From: an uncultured Oscillospiraceae bacterium
GTDB taxonomy: Bacteria; Bacillota; Clostridia; Oscillospirales; Ruminococcaceae
Assembly (NCBI GenBank): GCA_910579125.1
Contig: CAJTTH010000011.1
Location: 1 to 64,000 of the forward strand
Direction: 5' to 3'
Length of the DNA stretch: 64,000 nucleotides
Shown here: positions 32,946 to 42,107 of the stretch, in pieces
Layout: the number at the start of each line of letters is the position of its first letter
Position numbering within the stretch: position 1 is the first letter of the stretch
The notes under the pieces: generated by a model
What the model saw: only the letters and a program-made list of their open reading frames with translations
Databases searched by the model: none
What the model was told of the DNA's origin: nothing
Made by a program: the position numbers and the translations under genes

Positions 32946-32981
32946 AGGCACTGCCCGTTTTGGACGCGGCAGCGCCTTTTT
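32946..32981 (+). terminator. Terminator before rpoB
   Basis: Stem AGGCACTGCC (32946-32955) with GGCAGCGCCT (32968-32977), one mismatch, then TTTT. It separates the acidic peptide gene from rpoB. Confidence 0.75.
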
Positions 32982-33085
32982 GCGTTTTATCGGTTATATT
33001 GCCCGAAAGGGCGGCGTTTCTGCGGCGTTCGACAGGCGATTTCACAAAAAAAACAAAAATATACAAAAATATTTTGAATTAGTCC

Positions 33086-33114
33086 TTGACAAATTGTTCC
33101 GAATGTGGTAAAAT
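33086..33114 (+). promoter_or_regulatory. Sigma-A promoter of rpoB-rpoC
   Basis: TTGACA (33086-33091), a 17-nt spacer and TAAAAT (33109-33114), giving a leader of about 75 nt. Confidence 0.82.
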
Positions 33115-33193
33115 ATTAAAATGTATCATAATGGAGTTATAGGCTATTTGCGCCTGAAATTCCGCGTTATTTAATAAGGAGTGATTAAAGCCG

Positions 33194-36100
33194 ATGGTGA
33201 ATACAAAGCCTGTGCAGTCGGGAAAAACCACAAGACAGAGCTTCTCGAAGATCAATGAGGTCATCAATATGCCGAACCTCATCGGTATTCAGAAGGATAA
33301 CTATGAGTGGTTTCTCAACGAAGGAATTAAAGAGGTTTTCAAAGACGTATCCCCGATCGTCGACTCGAACGGCAAGTTTGAGTTGTCCTTTGTGAATTAC
33401 CGACTGGAGGAAAACACAAAGTATTCGATTGAGGAGTGCAAGGAGCGCGACGCTACCTACGCCGCACCGTTAAAAGTCACGGCAAGCCTGCTCAACAAGG
33501 AAACGGGCGAGATCATCGACAACGAGATCTATATGGGCGATATGCCGCTTATGACCGAAAGCGGAACGTTCGTCATCAACGGCTCGGAGCGTGTCGTCGT
33601 TTCTCAGTTGGTGCGTTCTCCGGGTGTTTACTACGGCTTTGATTATGATAAGACAGGCAAAAAGCTCTTTAAGGCGACCGTTATCCCGAACAGGGGCGCT
33701 TGGCTCGAGCTTGAAATGGACGGCTCGGACGTGTTCTATGTGCGTATCGACAAGAACAGAAAGTTTCCCTGCACTACGTTTCTGCGTGCTATCGGACTTT
33801 CGAGCGATGCGGATCTCATAAACAAGTTCGGCGAAGACCCGAGAATTACCGTTACTATCGAGAACGGCAAGGATAACACAAAGAACGAGGAGGAGGCTCT
33901 GCTCGAGGTTTACAGAAAGCTCCGCCCCGGAGAGCCCGCGACCGTTGATTCGGCGAGGACTACGCTCGACAATCTGTTCTTTGACGCAAAAAGATATGAT
34001 CTGTCGCGTTTCGGACGCTATAAATACAATAAGAAGCTCGGCATAGCTCAGCGGCTTGTGGGAAAGAAAGCTGCCGAGAACGTTGTTGCGCCCCTTTCGG
34101 GCGAGCTGCTTGCCGAGGAGGGCGGTATCATCACCGCCGATATGGCAATGGAAATTCAGAACTCGGGCGTAATGGAGGTATCCGTCTACAAGCCCGAGGG
34201 CGAGGGCGTGATGAAGATCGTCGGCAACGGCATGGTCGACATTCATCTGTATACAGGCGATCTGGACGTTGAGGCGCTGGGCATCAACGAGCAGGTTAAG
34301 TTCGGCGTGCTCGCGGATATTCTCGAGGAAGCGGGCGACGACAAGGAAATGCTCGCGGAGCTTATCGCAAAGCGTTCCGATGAGCTTATACCCAAGCACA
34401 TCACGCTGGAGGACATTTTTGCGGCAGTCGGCTACTTTATCAACCTTAACGAGGGTGTGGGCGACATTGACGACATCGACCACCTTGGAAACAGACGTAT
34501 CCGCTGCGTGGGCGAGCTGCTCCAGAACCAGTTCAGAATAGGCTTTACCAGAATGGAGCGCACTATACGCGAGAGAATGGGGCTTCAGGCGAACGATACC
34601 GAAAAGGTAACGCCGTCGTCGCTCATCAACGCGCGTCAGGTCATCGCGGCTATGAAGGAGTTTTTCGGCTCTTCGCCGTTGTCGCAGTTCATGGATCAGA
34701 ACAACCCGCTTGCGGAGCTTACGCACAAGCGCCGTCTGTCGTCGCTCGGTCCGGGCGGACTTTCGCGCGACCGTGCGGGATTTGAGGTGCGTGACGTTCA
34801 CTATTCGCACTACGGACGTATGTGTCCCATTGAGACCCCCGAAGGTCCCAACATCGGACTTATCTCTTACCTCGCGACGTTCGCACGCATCAACGTTTAC
34901 GGCTTTATCGAAGCACCCTACCGCAAGGTCGACAAGACTACGGGCAAGGTGCTGGACGAGGTCGTTTATATGACCGCCGACGTTGAGGATAATTATGTTG
35001 TTGCGCAGGCAAACGAGCCGCTTGATGAGGACGGACACTTCGCGAGACCCCGCGTGAACGCGCGATGCCGCGATTCTATCCTCGAAATCGAGCGGGAAAA
35101 GGTTGACTATATGGACGTTTCGCCGAAAATGGTGGTGTCCGTGGCTACGGCCATGATCCCGTTCCTCGAGAACGACGACGCGAACCGTGCCCTCATGGGT
35201 GCGAATATGCAGCGCCAGGCAGTGCCGCTTATGGTCACCGATAATCCTATCGTCGGCACGGGAATGGAGTACAAGGCTGCCGTTGACTCGGGCGTTGTCG
35301 TATGCGCAAAGGAGGACGGAGTTGTTTCCGAGGTCTCCGCCGACCGCATTATCATCAGAACGGACGAGGGCAGGGAGCACATGTACAAGCTCATCAAGTT
35401 CAAGCGCTCCAACCAAGGCAACTGCGTAAATCAGCGCCCTATCGTCAACAAGGGCGAGCGCGTAGCAAAGGGCGACGTTATCGCGGACGGTCCCGCTACA
35501 AAAATGGGCGAGATCGCGCTCGGAAAGAACGCTCTCATCGGCTTTATGACGTGGGAGGGCTACAACTACGAGGACGCGGTACTCATCAACGAGAAACTTG
35601 TTTACAACGATGTGTACACGTCAATTCATATAGAGGAATATGAGCTTGAATGCCGTGAGACAAAGCTCGGTCCGGAGGAGATCACACGCGATATCCCGAA
35701 CCTCTCCGATGAGGTGCTGAAGGATCTCGACGACCGCGGCATAATCAGAATAGGCGCGGAGGTACATTCGGGCGATATTCTGGTCGGCAAGGTTTCGCCC
35801 AAGGGCGAGACGGAGCTTACGGCAGAAGAAAAGCTGCTCCGCGCGATCTTCGGCGAAAAGGCGCGCGAGGTGCGCGACAACTCGCTGCGCGTTGCGCACG
35901 GCGAGAGCGGTATCGTTGTGGACGTTAAGGTATTCAACCGTGAGAACTGCGACGATCTGTCGCCCGGTGTAAACGAAAAGGTACGCGTTTACATCGCGCA
36001 GAAGCGCAAGATCTCCGTTGGCGATAAAATGGCGGGCCGTCACGGAAACAAGGGCGTCGTTTCGCGTATTCTCAAACAAGAGGATATGCCGTTCCTGCCC

Positions 36101-37054
36101 GACGGAACTCCGCTTGATATCGTGCTGAACCCCTTGGGCGTTCCGTCACGTATGAACATCGGACAGGTGCTTGAGGTTCACCTCGGCTACGTTGCGAAAG
36201 CGCTCGGCTGGAAGATCGCGACGCCCGTATTCGACGGCGCTCACGAACAGGATATACGCGCGCTCTACGACGAAGCGAGAGGCAAGCGCAAGGAGCTTCT
36301 CGGCGAGGGTGGCGAGGGCATCGACTTCACAAAGCTGGCATGGACGAGCGATTGCAAAACGCAGCTCGTAGACGGCAGAACGGGCGAGAAATTTGACTCT
36401 CCCGTAACCGTCGGTTATATGTACTATCTTAAACTGCATCACCTGGTCGACGATAAGATACACGCGCGTTCCACGGGTCCATACTCCCTCGTTACGCAGC
36501 AGCCGTTGGGCGGTAAGGCTCAGTTCGGCGGTCAGCGTTTCGGTGAAATGGAGGTTTGGGCGCTGGAGGCTTACGGTGCGGCGTATACGCTCCAAGAGAT
36601 ATTGACCGTAAAGTCGGACGACCTTATGGGTCGCCAGAAGACCTATGAGGCTATTGTAAAGGGCGATTCCGTGCCGAAGCCCGGCGTTCCCGAGTCGTTC
36701 AAGGTAATGGTGAGCGAGCTGCAGGGTCTGGGTCTGGATATCCGTATACTCGATGACGCGGGCAAGGAGATCGACCTCAAGGACGACGGTGAAGAGGAAG
36801 AGAACACGAACTACGGCAAGCAGGGCTTCAACGAGGATTACCGCTCCGACGACGCGTCTCTCAATGCCGCGGGCTATGACATTATCGGCGAGGATTCGGG
36901 CGAGGGCGGCATTACAAGCGATGATCCCGATGATATGTTCGCCGACGATGAGGAATACGACGACGAGGACGCGGATTTTGACGACGGTCTGGACGACGAC
37001 GAGGAATTCGGCGAGCCGTCCGACCCGGTCGGCGACGATTTTGACGAAGAATAA
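33194..37054 (+). CDS. rpoB: RNA polymerase beta subunit
   Basis: A 1286-residue beta subunit forming half of the RNA polymerase catalytic cleft. The rifampicin pocket is recognisable (SSPLSQFMDQNNPLAELTHK and HKRRLSSLGPGGLSRDRAG), as are the flap and the C-terminal clamp region ending MGRQKTYEAIVKG. The last 90 or so residues (about 1195-1286) are an extra, extremely Asp/Glu-rich tail (DDPDDMFADDEEYDDEDADF and similar). This accounts for the length above the B. subtilis 1193. GGAG lies 12 nt before the ATG. The gene is not preceded by rplJ/rplL as is usual. Confidence 0.98.
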   Translation: MVNTKPVQSGKTTRQSFSKINEVINMPNLIGIQKDNYEWFLNEGIKEVFKDVSPIVDSNGKFELSFVNYRLEENTKYSIEECKERDATYAAPLKVTASLLNKETGEIIDNEIYMGDMPLMTESGTFVINGSERVVVSQLVRSPGVYYGFDYDKTGKKLFKATVIPNRGAWLELEMDGSDVFYVRIDKNRKFPCTTFLRAIGLSSDADLINKFGEDPRITVTIENGKDNTKNEEEALLEVYRKLRPGEPATVDSARTTLDNLFFDAKRYDLSRFGRYKYNKKLGIAQRLVGKKAAENVVAPLSGELLAEEGGIITADMAMEIQNSGVMEVSVYKPEGEGVMKIVGNGMVDIHLYTGDLDVEALGINEQVKFGVLADILEEAGDDKEMLAELIAKRSDELIPKHITLEDIFAAVGYFINLNEGVGDIDDIDHLGNRRIRCVGELLQNQFRIGFTRMERTIRERMGLQANDTEKVTPSSLINARQVIAAMKEFFGSSPLSQFMDQNNPLAELTHKRRLSSLGPGGLSRDRAGFEVRDVHYSHYGRMCPIETPEGPNIGLISYLATFARINVYGFIEAPYRKVDKTTGKVLDEVVYMTADVEDNYVVAQANEPLDEDGHFARPRVNARCRDSILEIEREKVDYMDVSPKMVVSVATAMIPFLENDDANRALMGANMQRQAVPLMVTDNPIVGTGMEYKAAVDSGVVVCAKEDGVVSEVSADRIIIRTDEGREHMYKLIKFKRSNQGNCVNQRPIVNKGERVAKGDVIADGPATKMGEIALGKNALIGFMTWEGYNYEDAVLINEKLVYNDVYTSIHIEEYELECRETKLGPEEITRDIPNLSDEVLKDLDDRGIIRIGAEVHSGDILVGKVSPKGETELTAEEKLLRAIFGEKAREVRDNSLRVAHGESGIVVDVKVFNRENCDDLSPGVNEKVRVYIAQKRKISVGDKMAGRHGNKGVVSRILKQEDMPFLPDGTPLDIVLNPLGVPSRMNIGQVLEVHLGYVAKALGWKIATPVFDGAHEQDIRALYDEARGKRKELLGEGGEGIDFTKLAWTSDCKTQLVDGRTGEKFDSPVTVGYMYYLKLHHLVDDKIHARSTGPYSLVTQQPLGGKAQFGGQRFGEMEVWALEAYGAAYTLQEILTVKSDDLMGRQKTYEAIVKGDSVPKPGVPESFKVMVSELQGLGLDIRILDDAGKEIDLKDDGEEEENTNYGKQGFNEDYRSDDASLNAAGYDIIGEDSGEGGITSDDPDDMFADDEEYDDEDADFDDGLDDDEEFGEPSDPVGDDFDEE

Positions 37055-37102
37055 CGGTTCCGCGCCGTATGGGCGTTTAACAAAAGAAAACGAGGTAATA
37101 TA

Positions 37103-40100
37103 ATGAGCTTTAGTGTTTTCGAGTCTATGAAGATCGGACTGGCTTCCCCCGAGCAGATAAGAGCGTGGTCGCACGGCGAGGTACAGCGCGCGGAGACCAT
37201 TAACTACCGCAGCCAGAAGCCGGAGAAATTCGGTCTGTTCTGCGAGCGTATCTTCGGGCCGCAGAAGGACTGGGAGTGCAACTGCGGAAAATACAAGCGT
37301 ATCCGCTTCAAGGGCAAGATCTGCGAAAAGTGCGGCGTTGAGGTAACGCGCAGCAAGGTTCGCCGCGAGCGTATGGGGCATATCGAGCTTGCCGCTCCCG
37401 TGTCGCATATATGGTACTACAAGGGAACTCCGAGCCGTATCGGGCAGGTTCTCGACCTTACCCCGAAGAAGCTGGAAGAGGTACTTTACTTCACTAAATA
37501 TATCGTTATCGACCCGGGTGAAAAAACGGGTCTTGTAAAGAAGCAGCTGCTCACCGAGGAGGAATACAGCCAGTATTTGTCCAAGTATGCGGGCATTGAC
37601 ACCTTCCGCGCGGGTATGGGTGCGGAGGCTATCAAGGAGCTGCTTACGGAGATAGACCTGGACGCGCTCGAAGAGGAGCTGAAAGCCGAGTTGGAGACAA
37701 CGTCGGCAGGTCAGAAGCAGGTAAAGCTGCTGCGCAGACTGGACGTTATCGAGGCTTTCAAGAACAGCGGCAACCGCCCCGAATGGATGATTTTGGACGT
37801 AATCCCCGTAATTCCGCCCGATATCCGTCCTATGGTACAGTTGGACGGCGGACGCTACGCTACCTCCGACCTCAACGAGCTTTACCGCAAGGTCGTAATG
37901 AGAAACAACCGTCTGAAAGACCTGCTCTCCAAGAAAGCGCCCGACCTTATCGTGCGCAACGAGAAGCGTATGCTTCAGGAGGCAGTCGACGCTCTGATAG
38001 ACAACGGCAGACACGGCAGAGCCTACACGGGCTCTAACAACCGTCCGCTGAAGTCGCTGTCCGATATGCTAAAGGGCAAGCAGGGACGTTTCCGTCAAAA
38101 CCTGCTCGGTAAGCGCGTCGACTATTCGGGACGTTCGGTTATCGTCGTAGGTCCGGAGCTTAAAATGGATCAGTGCGGTCTGCCCAAGGAAATGGCGCTC
38201 GAGCTGTTCAAGCCGTTTGTGCTGAACGATCTGGTGCTTCGCGAGGTCTCGCCCAACATCAAACAGGCGAAGAAGCTCGTCGAACGCGCGGACGACAAGG
38301 TCTGGGATTCGCTCGAAAACGTTATCAAGGATCACCCCGTGCTGCTCAACCGTGCGCCTACGCTGCACAGACTCGGTATTCAGGCGTTCTCGCCCGTGCT
38401 TGTAGAGGGACGCGCTATCAAGCTGCATCCGCTCTGCTGTACGGCGTTCAACGCGGACTTCGACGGCGACCAGATGGCGGTCCACCTTCCGCTTTCCAAC
38501 GAGGCGCAGGAGGAGGCGAGAACTCTTATGCTCGCCGCGAAGAATCTGCTCAAGCCCTCCGACGGAAAGCCCGTTACCGTTCCCACGCAGGATATGGTAC
38601 TCGGCTCGTACTACCTGACCATTGACAAGGCAGGCGAAAAGGGCGAGGGTAAGGTGTTCCGTGACGCGAATGAGGCTATTATGGCCTATCAGGACGGTAT
38701 CATCACCATTCACGCGGCTATCAAGGTGCGCGTTACAAAGGATCTCGGCGAGACCGTCATCACGAGGATAGTGCCGACTACGGCAGGGCGCATTATCTTC
38801 AACGAGCACATTCCGCAGGATTTGGGATATGTTGACAGAACCGACCCCGATCATCAGCTTGACTACGAGATAGGCTTCAAGGTAACGAAGAAGGAGCTCG
38901 GGCAGATAATCGACCGCTGCCTGAAAATTCACGGAACGGCGACCACCGCACAGGTTCTGGACAAGATCAAGGCAATGGGTTACAAATACTCCACGCGCTC
39001 GGGAATTACCGTTGCGGTCTGCGACGCGGAAATCCCTCCCCAGAAAGCGGAGATACTCGCGGGCGCGGATGCCGCTATCGAGAAGATAAACAAGCAGTTC
39101 AGCCGCGGTTTCATTTCCAATGGCGAGCGCAAGGAAACGTTCATCAAGATATGGAACAAGGCGACCGACGACGTGTCGACGGCGCTTACAAAAAACCTCG
39201 GACAGTACAACAACATCTTTATGATGGCTGATTCGGGAGCGCGTGGCTCTACGGCTCAGATCAGACAGCTCGCGGGAATGCGCGGACTTATCGCGAATAC
39301 CTCGGGCGCTACTATTGAGATGCCTATCAAGGCTAATTACCGTGAGGGTCTGAACGTCCTCGAGTACTTCATCTCCTCGCGCGGCGCGCGTAAGGGCTTG
39401 GCAGATACGGCGCTCCGTACCGCAGACTCGGGTTATCTGACCCGCCGTCTGGTCGACGTTTCGCAGGAGGTAATTATCCGCGGCGACGACTGCGGCACGG
39501 CTAACGGCATCGAGGTCTACGAGATACGCGAGGGCAACGAGCTTGTTGAAAAGCTCGCCGAGAGACTTGTCGGGCGTTTCCTCGCGGAGGATTTCACCGC
39601 GCCGAACGGTTCGTTCACCATTTCCAAGGACAAAATGCTCACCGACACAGACGCGGCGAAGATCGTCAAGTCCGGCGCGGAACGCGTTAAGGTGCGTTCG
39701 GTGCTCACCTGTGAGCTGAGAAACGGCGTTTGCGCGAAGTGCTACGGCGCATCGCTGGCGAACGGTCAGCTTATAAACAAGGGCGAGGCTGTCGGAGTTA
39801 TCGCGGCGCAGTCTATCGGCGAACCCGGTACGCAGCTTACGATGCGTAACTTCCACACGGGCGGTATCGCGAACGCAGAGGACATTACGCAAGGTCTGCC
39901 GCGTGTCGAGGAGCTGTTCGAGAGCCGTCACCCGAAGAACGCGGCGATCATTACCCGAGTTTCGGGTACGGTTAAGTTTGAGGAGATCAAGAAGACGCGT
40001 CACGCGGTCATCACGACGGATGACGGGCTTGAGGAAGCGTATGCCGTTCCGTTCGGCTACCGTCCCAAGGTTCAGGACGGTGACCGCGTTGAGGCGGGCG

Positions 40101-40750
40101 ATCCGCTGACCGAGGGTTCTATCAACCCGCCGGACGTACTTGCTGTAAAAGGCGAAAAGGAAGTTCAGAACTATATCATCAGCGAGGTACAGAAAGTATA
40201 CCGTTTGCAGGGTGTTGATATCAACGACAAGCATATCGAAGTAATAGTCCGCCAGATGATGAGAAAAATCCGCGTGCTCGAACCCGGCAGCAGCGCACTG
40301 CTCGCGGGCTCGGTTATCGGCAAGAACGAATACGCGGCTGTGTACGACGAGCTTAAGGAACGCAAGGCAAACGGCGAGGCGGTCGAGCTGCCTACCTGCG
40401 AGCCCGTTCTGCTCGGTATCACCAAGGCGTCTCTGGCAACCGACAGCTTTATGTCGGCGGCATCGTTCCAGGAGACCACGAGAGTGCTCACCGAGGCTGC
40501 TATTCGCGGTAAGGTCGACCCGCTCACGGGCTTGAAAGAGAACATCATAATTGGCAAGCTCATTCCCGCGGGTACGGGTCTGCGCGCTCAGGAGGAGGCT
40601 GCTGCGGCTGCCGAGGCTGAAGCTAAGGCAGCGGAGGAAGCTCCCATGACCGAGCCGGAGAACGCCGCTGCGGACGACGTCGGCGTCAGCGTCGAAGCTG
40701 TTTCCGAGCCGAGTGTCGGCACAGAGGCACCCAATAGTGAAAAAGCTTGA
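37103..40750 (+). CDS. rpoC: RNA polymerase beta' subunit
   Basis: A 1215-residue beta' subunit. The N-terminal zinc ribbon is CNCGKYKR...CEKCGVE (about residues 54-75). The Mg2+-binding catalytic loop is NADFDGDQMAVH (about 450), and the second zinc site includes CELRNGVCAKCYGA (about 875). A C-terminal tail of about 50 residues is Ala/Glu-rich (EEAAAAAEAEAKAAEEA) and beyond the usual end. It follows rpoB by 48 bp with GAGGT before the ATG, in the same transcript. Confidence 0.98.
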   Translation: MSFSVFESMKIGLASPEQIRAWSHGEVQRAETINYRSQKPEKFGLFCERIFGPQKDWECNCGKYKRIRFKGKICEKCGVEVTRSKVRRERMGHIELAAPVSHIWYYKGTPSRIGQVLDLTPKKLEEVLYFTKYIVIDPGEKTGLVKKQLLTEEEYSQYLSKYAGIDTFRAGMGAEAIKELLTEIDLDALEEELKAELETTSAGQKQVKLLRRLDVIEAFKNSGNRPEWMILDVIPVIPPDIRPMVQLDGGRYATSDLNELYRKVVMRNNRLKDLLSKKAPDLIVRNEKRMLQEAVDALIDNGRHGRAYTGSNNRPLKSLSDMLKGKQGRFRQNLLGKRVDYSGRSVIVVGPELKMDQCGLPKEMALELFKPFVLNDLVLREVSPNIKQAKKLVERADDKVWDSLENVIKDHPVLLNRAPTLHRLGIQAFSPVLVEGRAIKLHPLCCTAFNADFDGDQMAVHLPLSNEAQEEARTLMLAAKNLLKPSDGKPVTVPTQDMVLGSYYLTIDKAGEKGEGKVFRDANEAIMAYQDGIITIHAAIKVRVTKDLGETVITRIVPTTAGRIIFNEHIPQDLGYVDRTDPDHQLDYEIGFKVTKKELGQIIDRCLKIHGTATTAQVLDKIKAMGYKYSTRSGITVAVCDAEIPPQKAEILAGADAAIEKINKQFSRGFISNGERKETFIKIWNKATDDVSTALTKNLGQYNNIFMMADSGARGSTAQIRQLAGMRGLIANTSGATIEMPIKANYREGLNVLEYFISSRGARKGLADTALRTADSGYLTRRLVDVSQEVIIRGDDCGTANGIEVYEIREGNELVEKLAERLVGRFLAEDFTAPNGSFTISKDKMLTDTDAAKIVKSGAERVKVRSVLTCELRNGVCAKCYGASLANGQLINKGEAVGVIAAQSIGEPGTQLTMRNFHTGGIANAEDITQGLPRVEELFESRHPKNAAIITRVSGTVKFEEIKKTRHAVITTDDGLEEAYAVPFGYRPKVQDGDRVEAGDPLTEGSINPPDVLAVKGEKEVQNYIISEVQKVYRLQGVDINDKHIEVIVRQMMRKIRVLEPGSSALLAGSVIGKNEYAAVYDELKERKANGEAVELPTCEPVLLGITKASLATDSFMSAASFQETTRVLTEAAIRGKVDPLTGLKENIIIGKLIPAGTGLRAQEEAAAAAEAEAKAAEEAPMTEPENAAADDVGVSVEAVSEPSVGTEAPNSEKA

Positions 40751-40833
40751 AAAGGCGTTGGTCAAAGTGCACAAAAAGCAATTGAATAGGTAATTTTTTT
40801 GGCGGCGGTTGTCACAAAGTTTTGAAAAAGACC

Positions 40834-40862
40834 TTGACAAACGCCGCTTTATACTGTATAAT
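40834..40862 (+). promoter_or_regulatory. Sigma-A promoter of the rpsL-rpsG-fusA unit
   Basis: Perfect TTGACA (40834-40839), a 17-nt spacer and TATAAT (40857-40862), in the 223-bp rpoC-rpsL gap. Confidence 0.85.
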
Positions 40863-40925
40863 TTATGAATGTGTGTTAGTATATTTTTCTATTCGGGGAA
40901 ATAATAAGCACACAGCAATAAATCT

Positions 40926-40948
40926 CGGAATACGCAGCGCGTATTCCG
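40926..40948 (+). promoter_or_regulatory. Leader hairpin upstream of rpsL
   Basis: A perfect 10-bp stem CGGAATACGC / GCGTATTCCG with a 3-nt loop, about 10 nt before the AGAGGTG ribosome site. No T-run, so it is not an intrinsic terminator. It could be a ribosomal-protein operator or an mRNA stabiliser. Confidence 0.45.
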
Positions 40949-40973
40949 CAAATCAAGAAAGAGGTGAAAAATA

Positions 40974-41399
40974 GTGCCTACGTTTAACCAGCTTGTCCGC
41001 AAGGGTCGTCAGGTTTCTACCAAGAAATCCAAGGCGCCGGCGCTCCAAAAGGGTATGAACACTCTCCACAAGGAGCAGATCGACCAACACTCTCCCCAGA
41101 AGCGCGGAGTGTGCACCGCTGTAAGAACTCAGACTCCCAAAAAGCCTAACTCCGCAATGAGAAAGGTTGCCAGAGTAAAGATCTCCAACGGCTACGAGGT
41201 AACGGCATATATCCCCGGTATCGGACACAAACTGCAGGAGCACTCCGTCGTTCTTATCAGAGGCGGACGTGTTAAGGATCTCCCCGGTGTGCGTTACCAC
41301 ATCGTAAGAGGAACTCTCGACGCACAGGGCGTTGACAAGAGAATGCAGGGGCGCTCCAAGTACGGAGCAAAGAGACCCAAGGCAGGAAAGAAGGCTTAA
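40974..41399 (+). CDS. rpsL: 30S ribosomal protein S12
   Basis: A 141-residue S12 at the decoding centre. It has the near-invariant PTFNQLVRKGR start, the TPKKPNSAMRKVARVK block and the loop around VLIRGGRVKDLPGVRYH, where streptomycin-resistance changes occur. Start codon GTG at 40974 with AGAGGTG upstream. Confidence 0.98.
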   Translation: MPTFNQLVRKGRQVSTKKSKAPALQKGMNTLHKEQIDQHSPQKRGVCTAVRTQTPKKPNSAMRKVARVKISNGYEVTAYIPGIGHKLQEHSVVLIRGGRVKDLPGVRYHIVRGTLDAQGVDKRMQGRSKYGAKRPKAGKKA

Positions 41400-41522
41400 T
41401 TTTCCTGTAAGCTGACATAGGCATTATTTTGAAATAAAATCATTGCCGATTGTTTGCATTTGCGGAAGATGAAGTGCTTTCGAGTACCTGTGATTTCAAA
41501 TTTTTGAAGGAGGGAAGTTAAA

Positions 41523-41993
41523 GTGCCAAGAAGAGGTAATGTCCCCAAGCGTGAGGTGCTGCCGGATCCGCTTTACGGTTCGGAGCTGGTAACAAGACTT
41601 ATCAACAACATCATGCTTGACGGAAAGAAGGGCGTAGCCCAGAAGATCGTTTACGGCGCGTTCGAGATCGTTGCCGAGAAGACCGGCAAGGACGCTCTCG
41701 AGGCTTTCGAGGAGGCAATGGAGAACATTATGCCTCAGCTCGAGGTAAAGGCAAGACGTGTCGGCGGTGCGACCTACCAGGTTCCTATGGAGGTTCGTCC
41801 CGAAAGACGCCGCACTCTCGGCTTGCGTTGGATAACCAAGTACAGCCGCGACCGCAGCGAAAAGACGATGAAAGAAAGACTTGCAAACGAGATCTGCGAC
41901 GCGCTGAACAATCAGGGCGGAGCTTGCAAGAAGCGTGACGATACACATAAGATGGCTGAAGCCAACAAGGCTTTCGCGCATTTCAAATGGTAA
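41523..41993 (+). CDS. rpsG: 30S ribosomal protein S7
   Basis: A 156-residue S7, primary 16S-binding protein of the 30S head. It opens PRRGNVPKREVLPDPLYGS and contains the RRVGGATYQVPMEVRPERR segment. GTG start at 41523 after GGAGGG. In some bacteria S7 represses the str operon, so the rpsL leader hairpin may be relevant. Confidence 0.98.
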   Translation: MPRRGNVPKREVLPDPLYGSELVTRLINNIMLDGKKGVAQKIVYGAFEIVAEKTGKDALEAFEEAMENIMPQLEVKARRVGGATYQVPMEVRPERRRTLGLRWITKYSRDRSEKTMKERLANEICDALNNQGGACKKRDDTHKMAEANKAFAHFKW

Positions 41994-42107
41994 AATTAAA
42001 CGCTGTTCGGCTCGAACGAATAAAGGCGGATCTCCGTGCGGGGCGTTTGCCGTCCGTATGGAGTTCTGCGGCGTTTAATTTTGAGCTGGGCTATTACGGA
42101 GGATTTT

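Noticed and set aside
33470..35416. A 648-codon open frame on the minus strand inside rpoB
   Set aside because: It is a codon-bias shadow of rpoB: no ribosome site, no recognisable domain, and the plus-strand frame is unambiguously RpoB.
38069..40840. A 923-codon open frame on the minus strand inside rpoC
   Set aside because: Same effect as in rpoB; the strong codon bias leaves the antisense frame open. No protein features.
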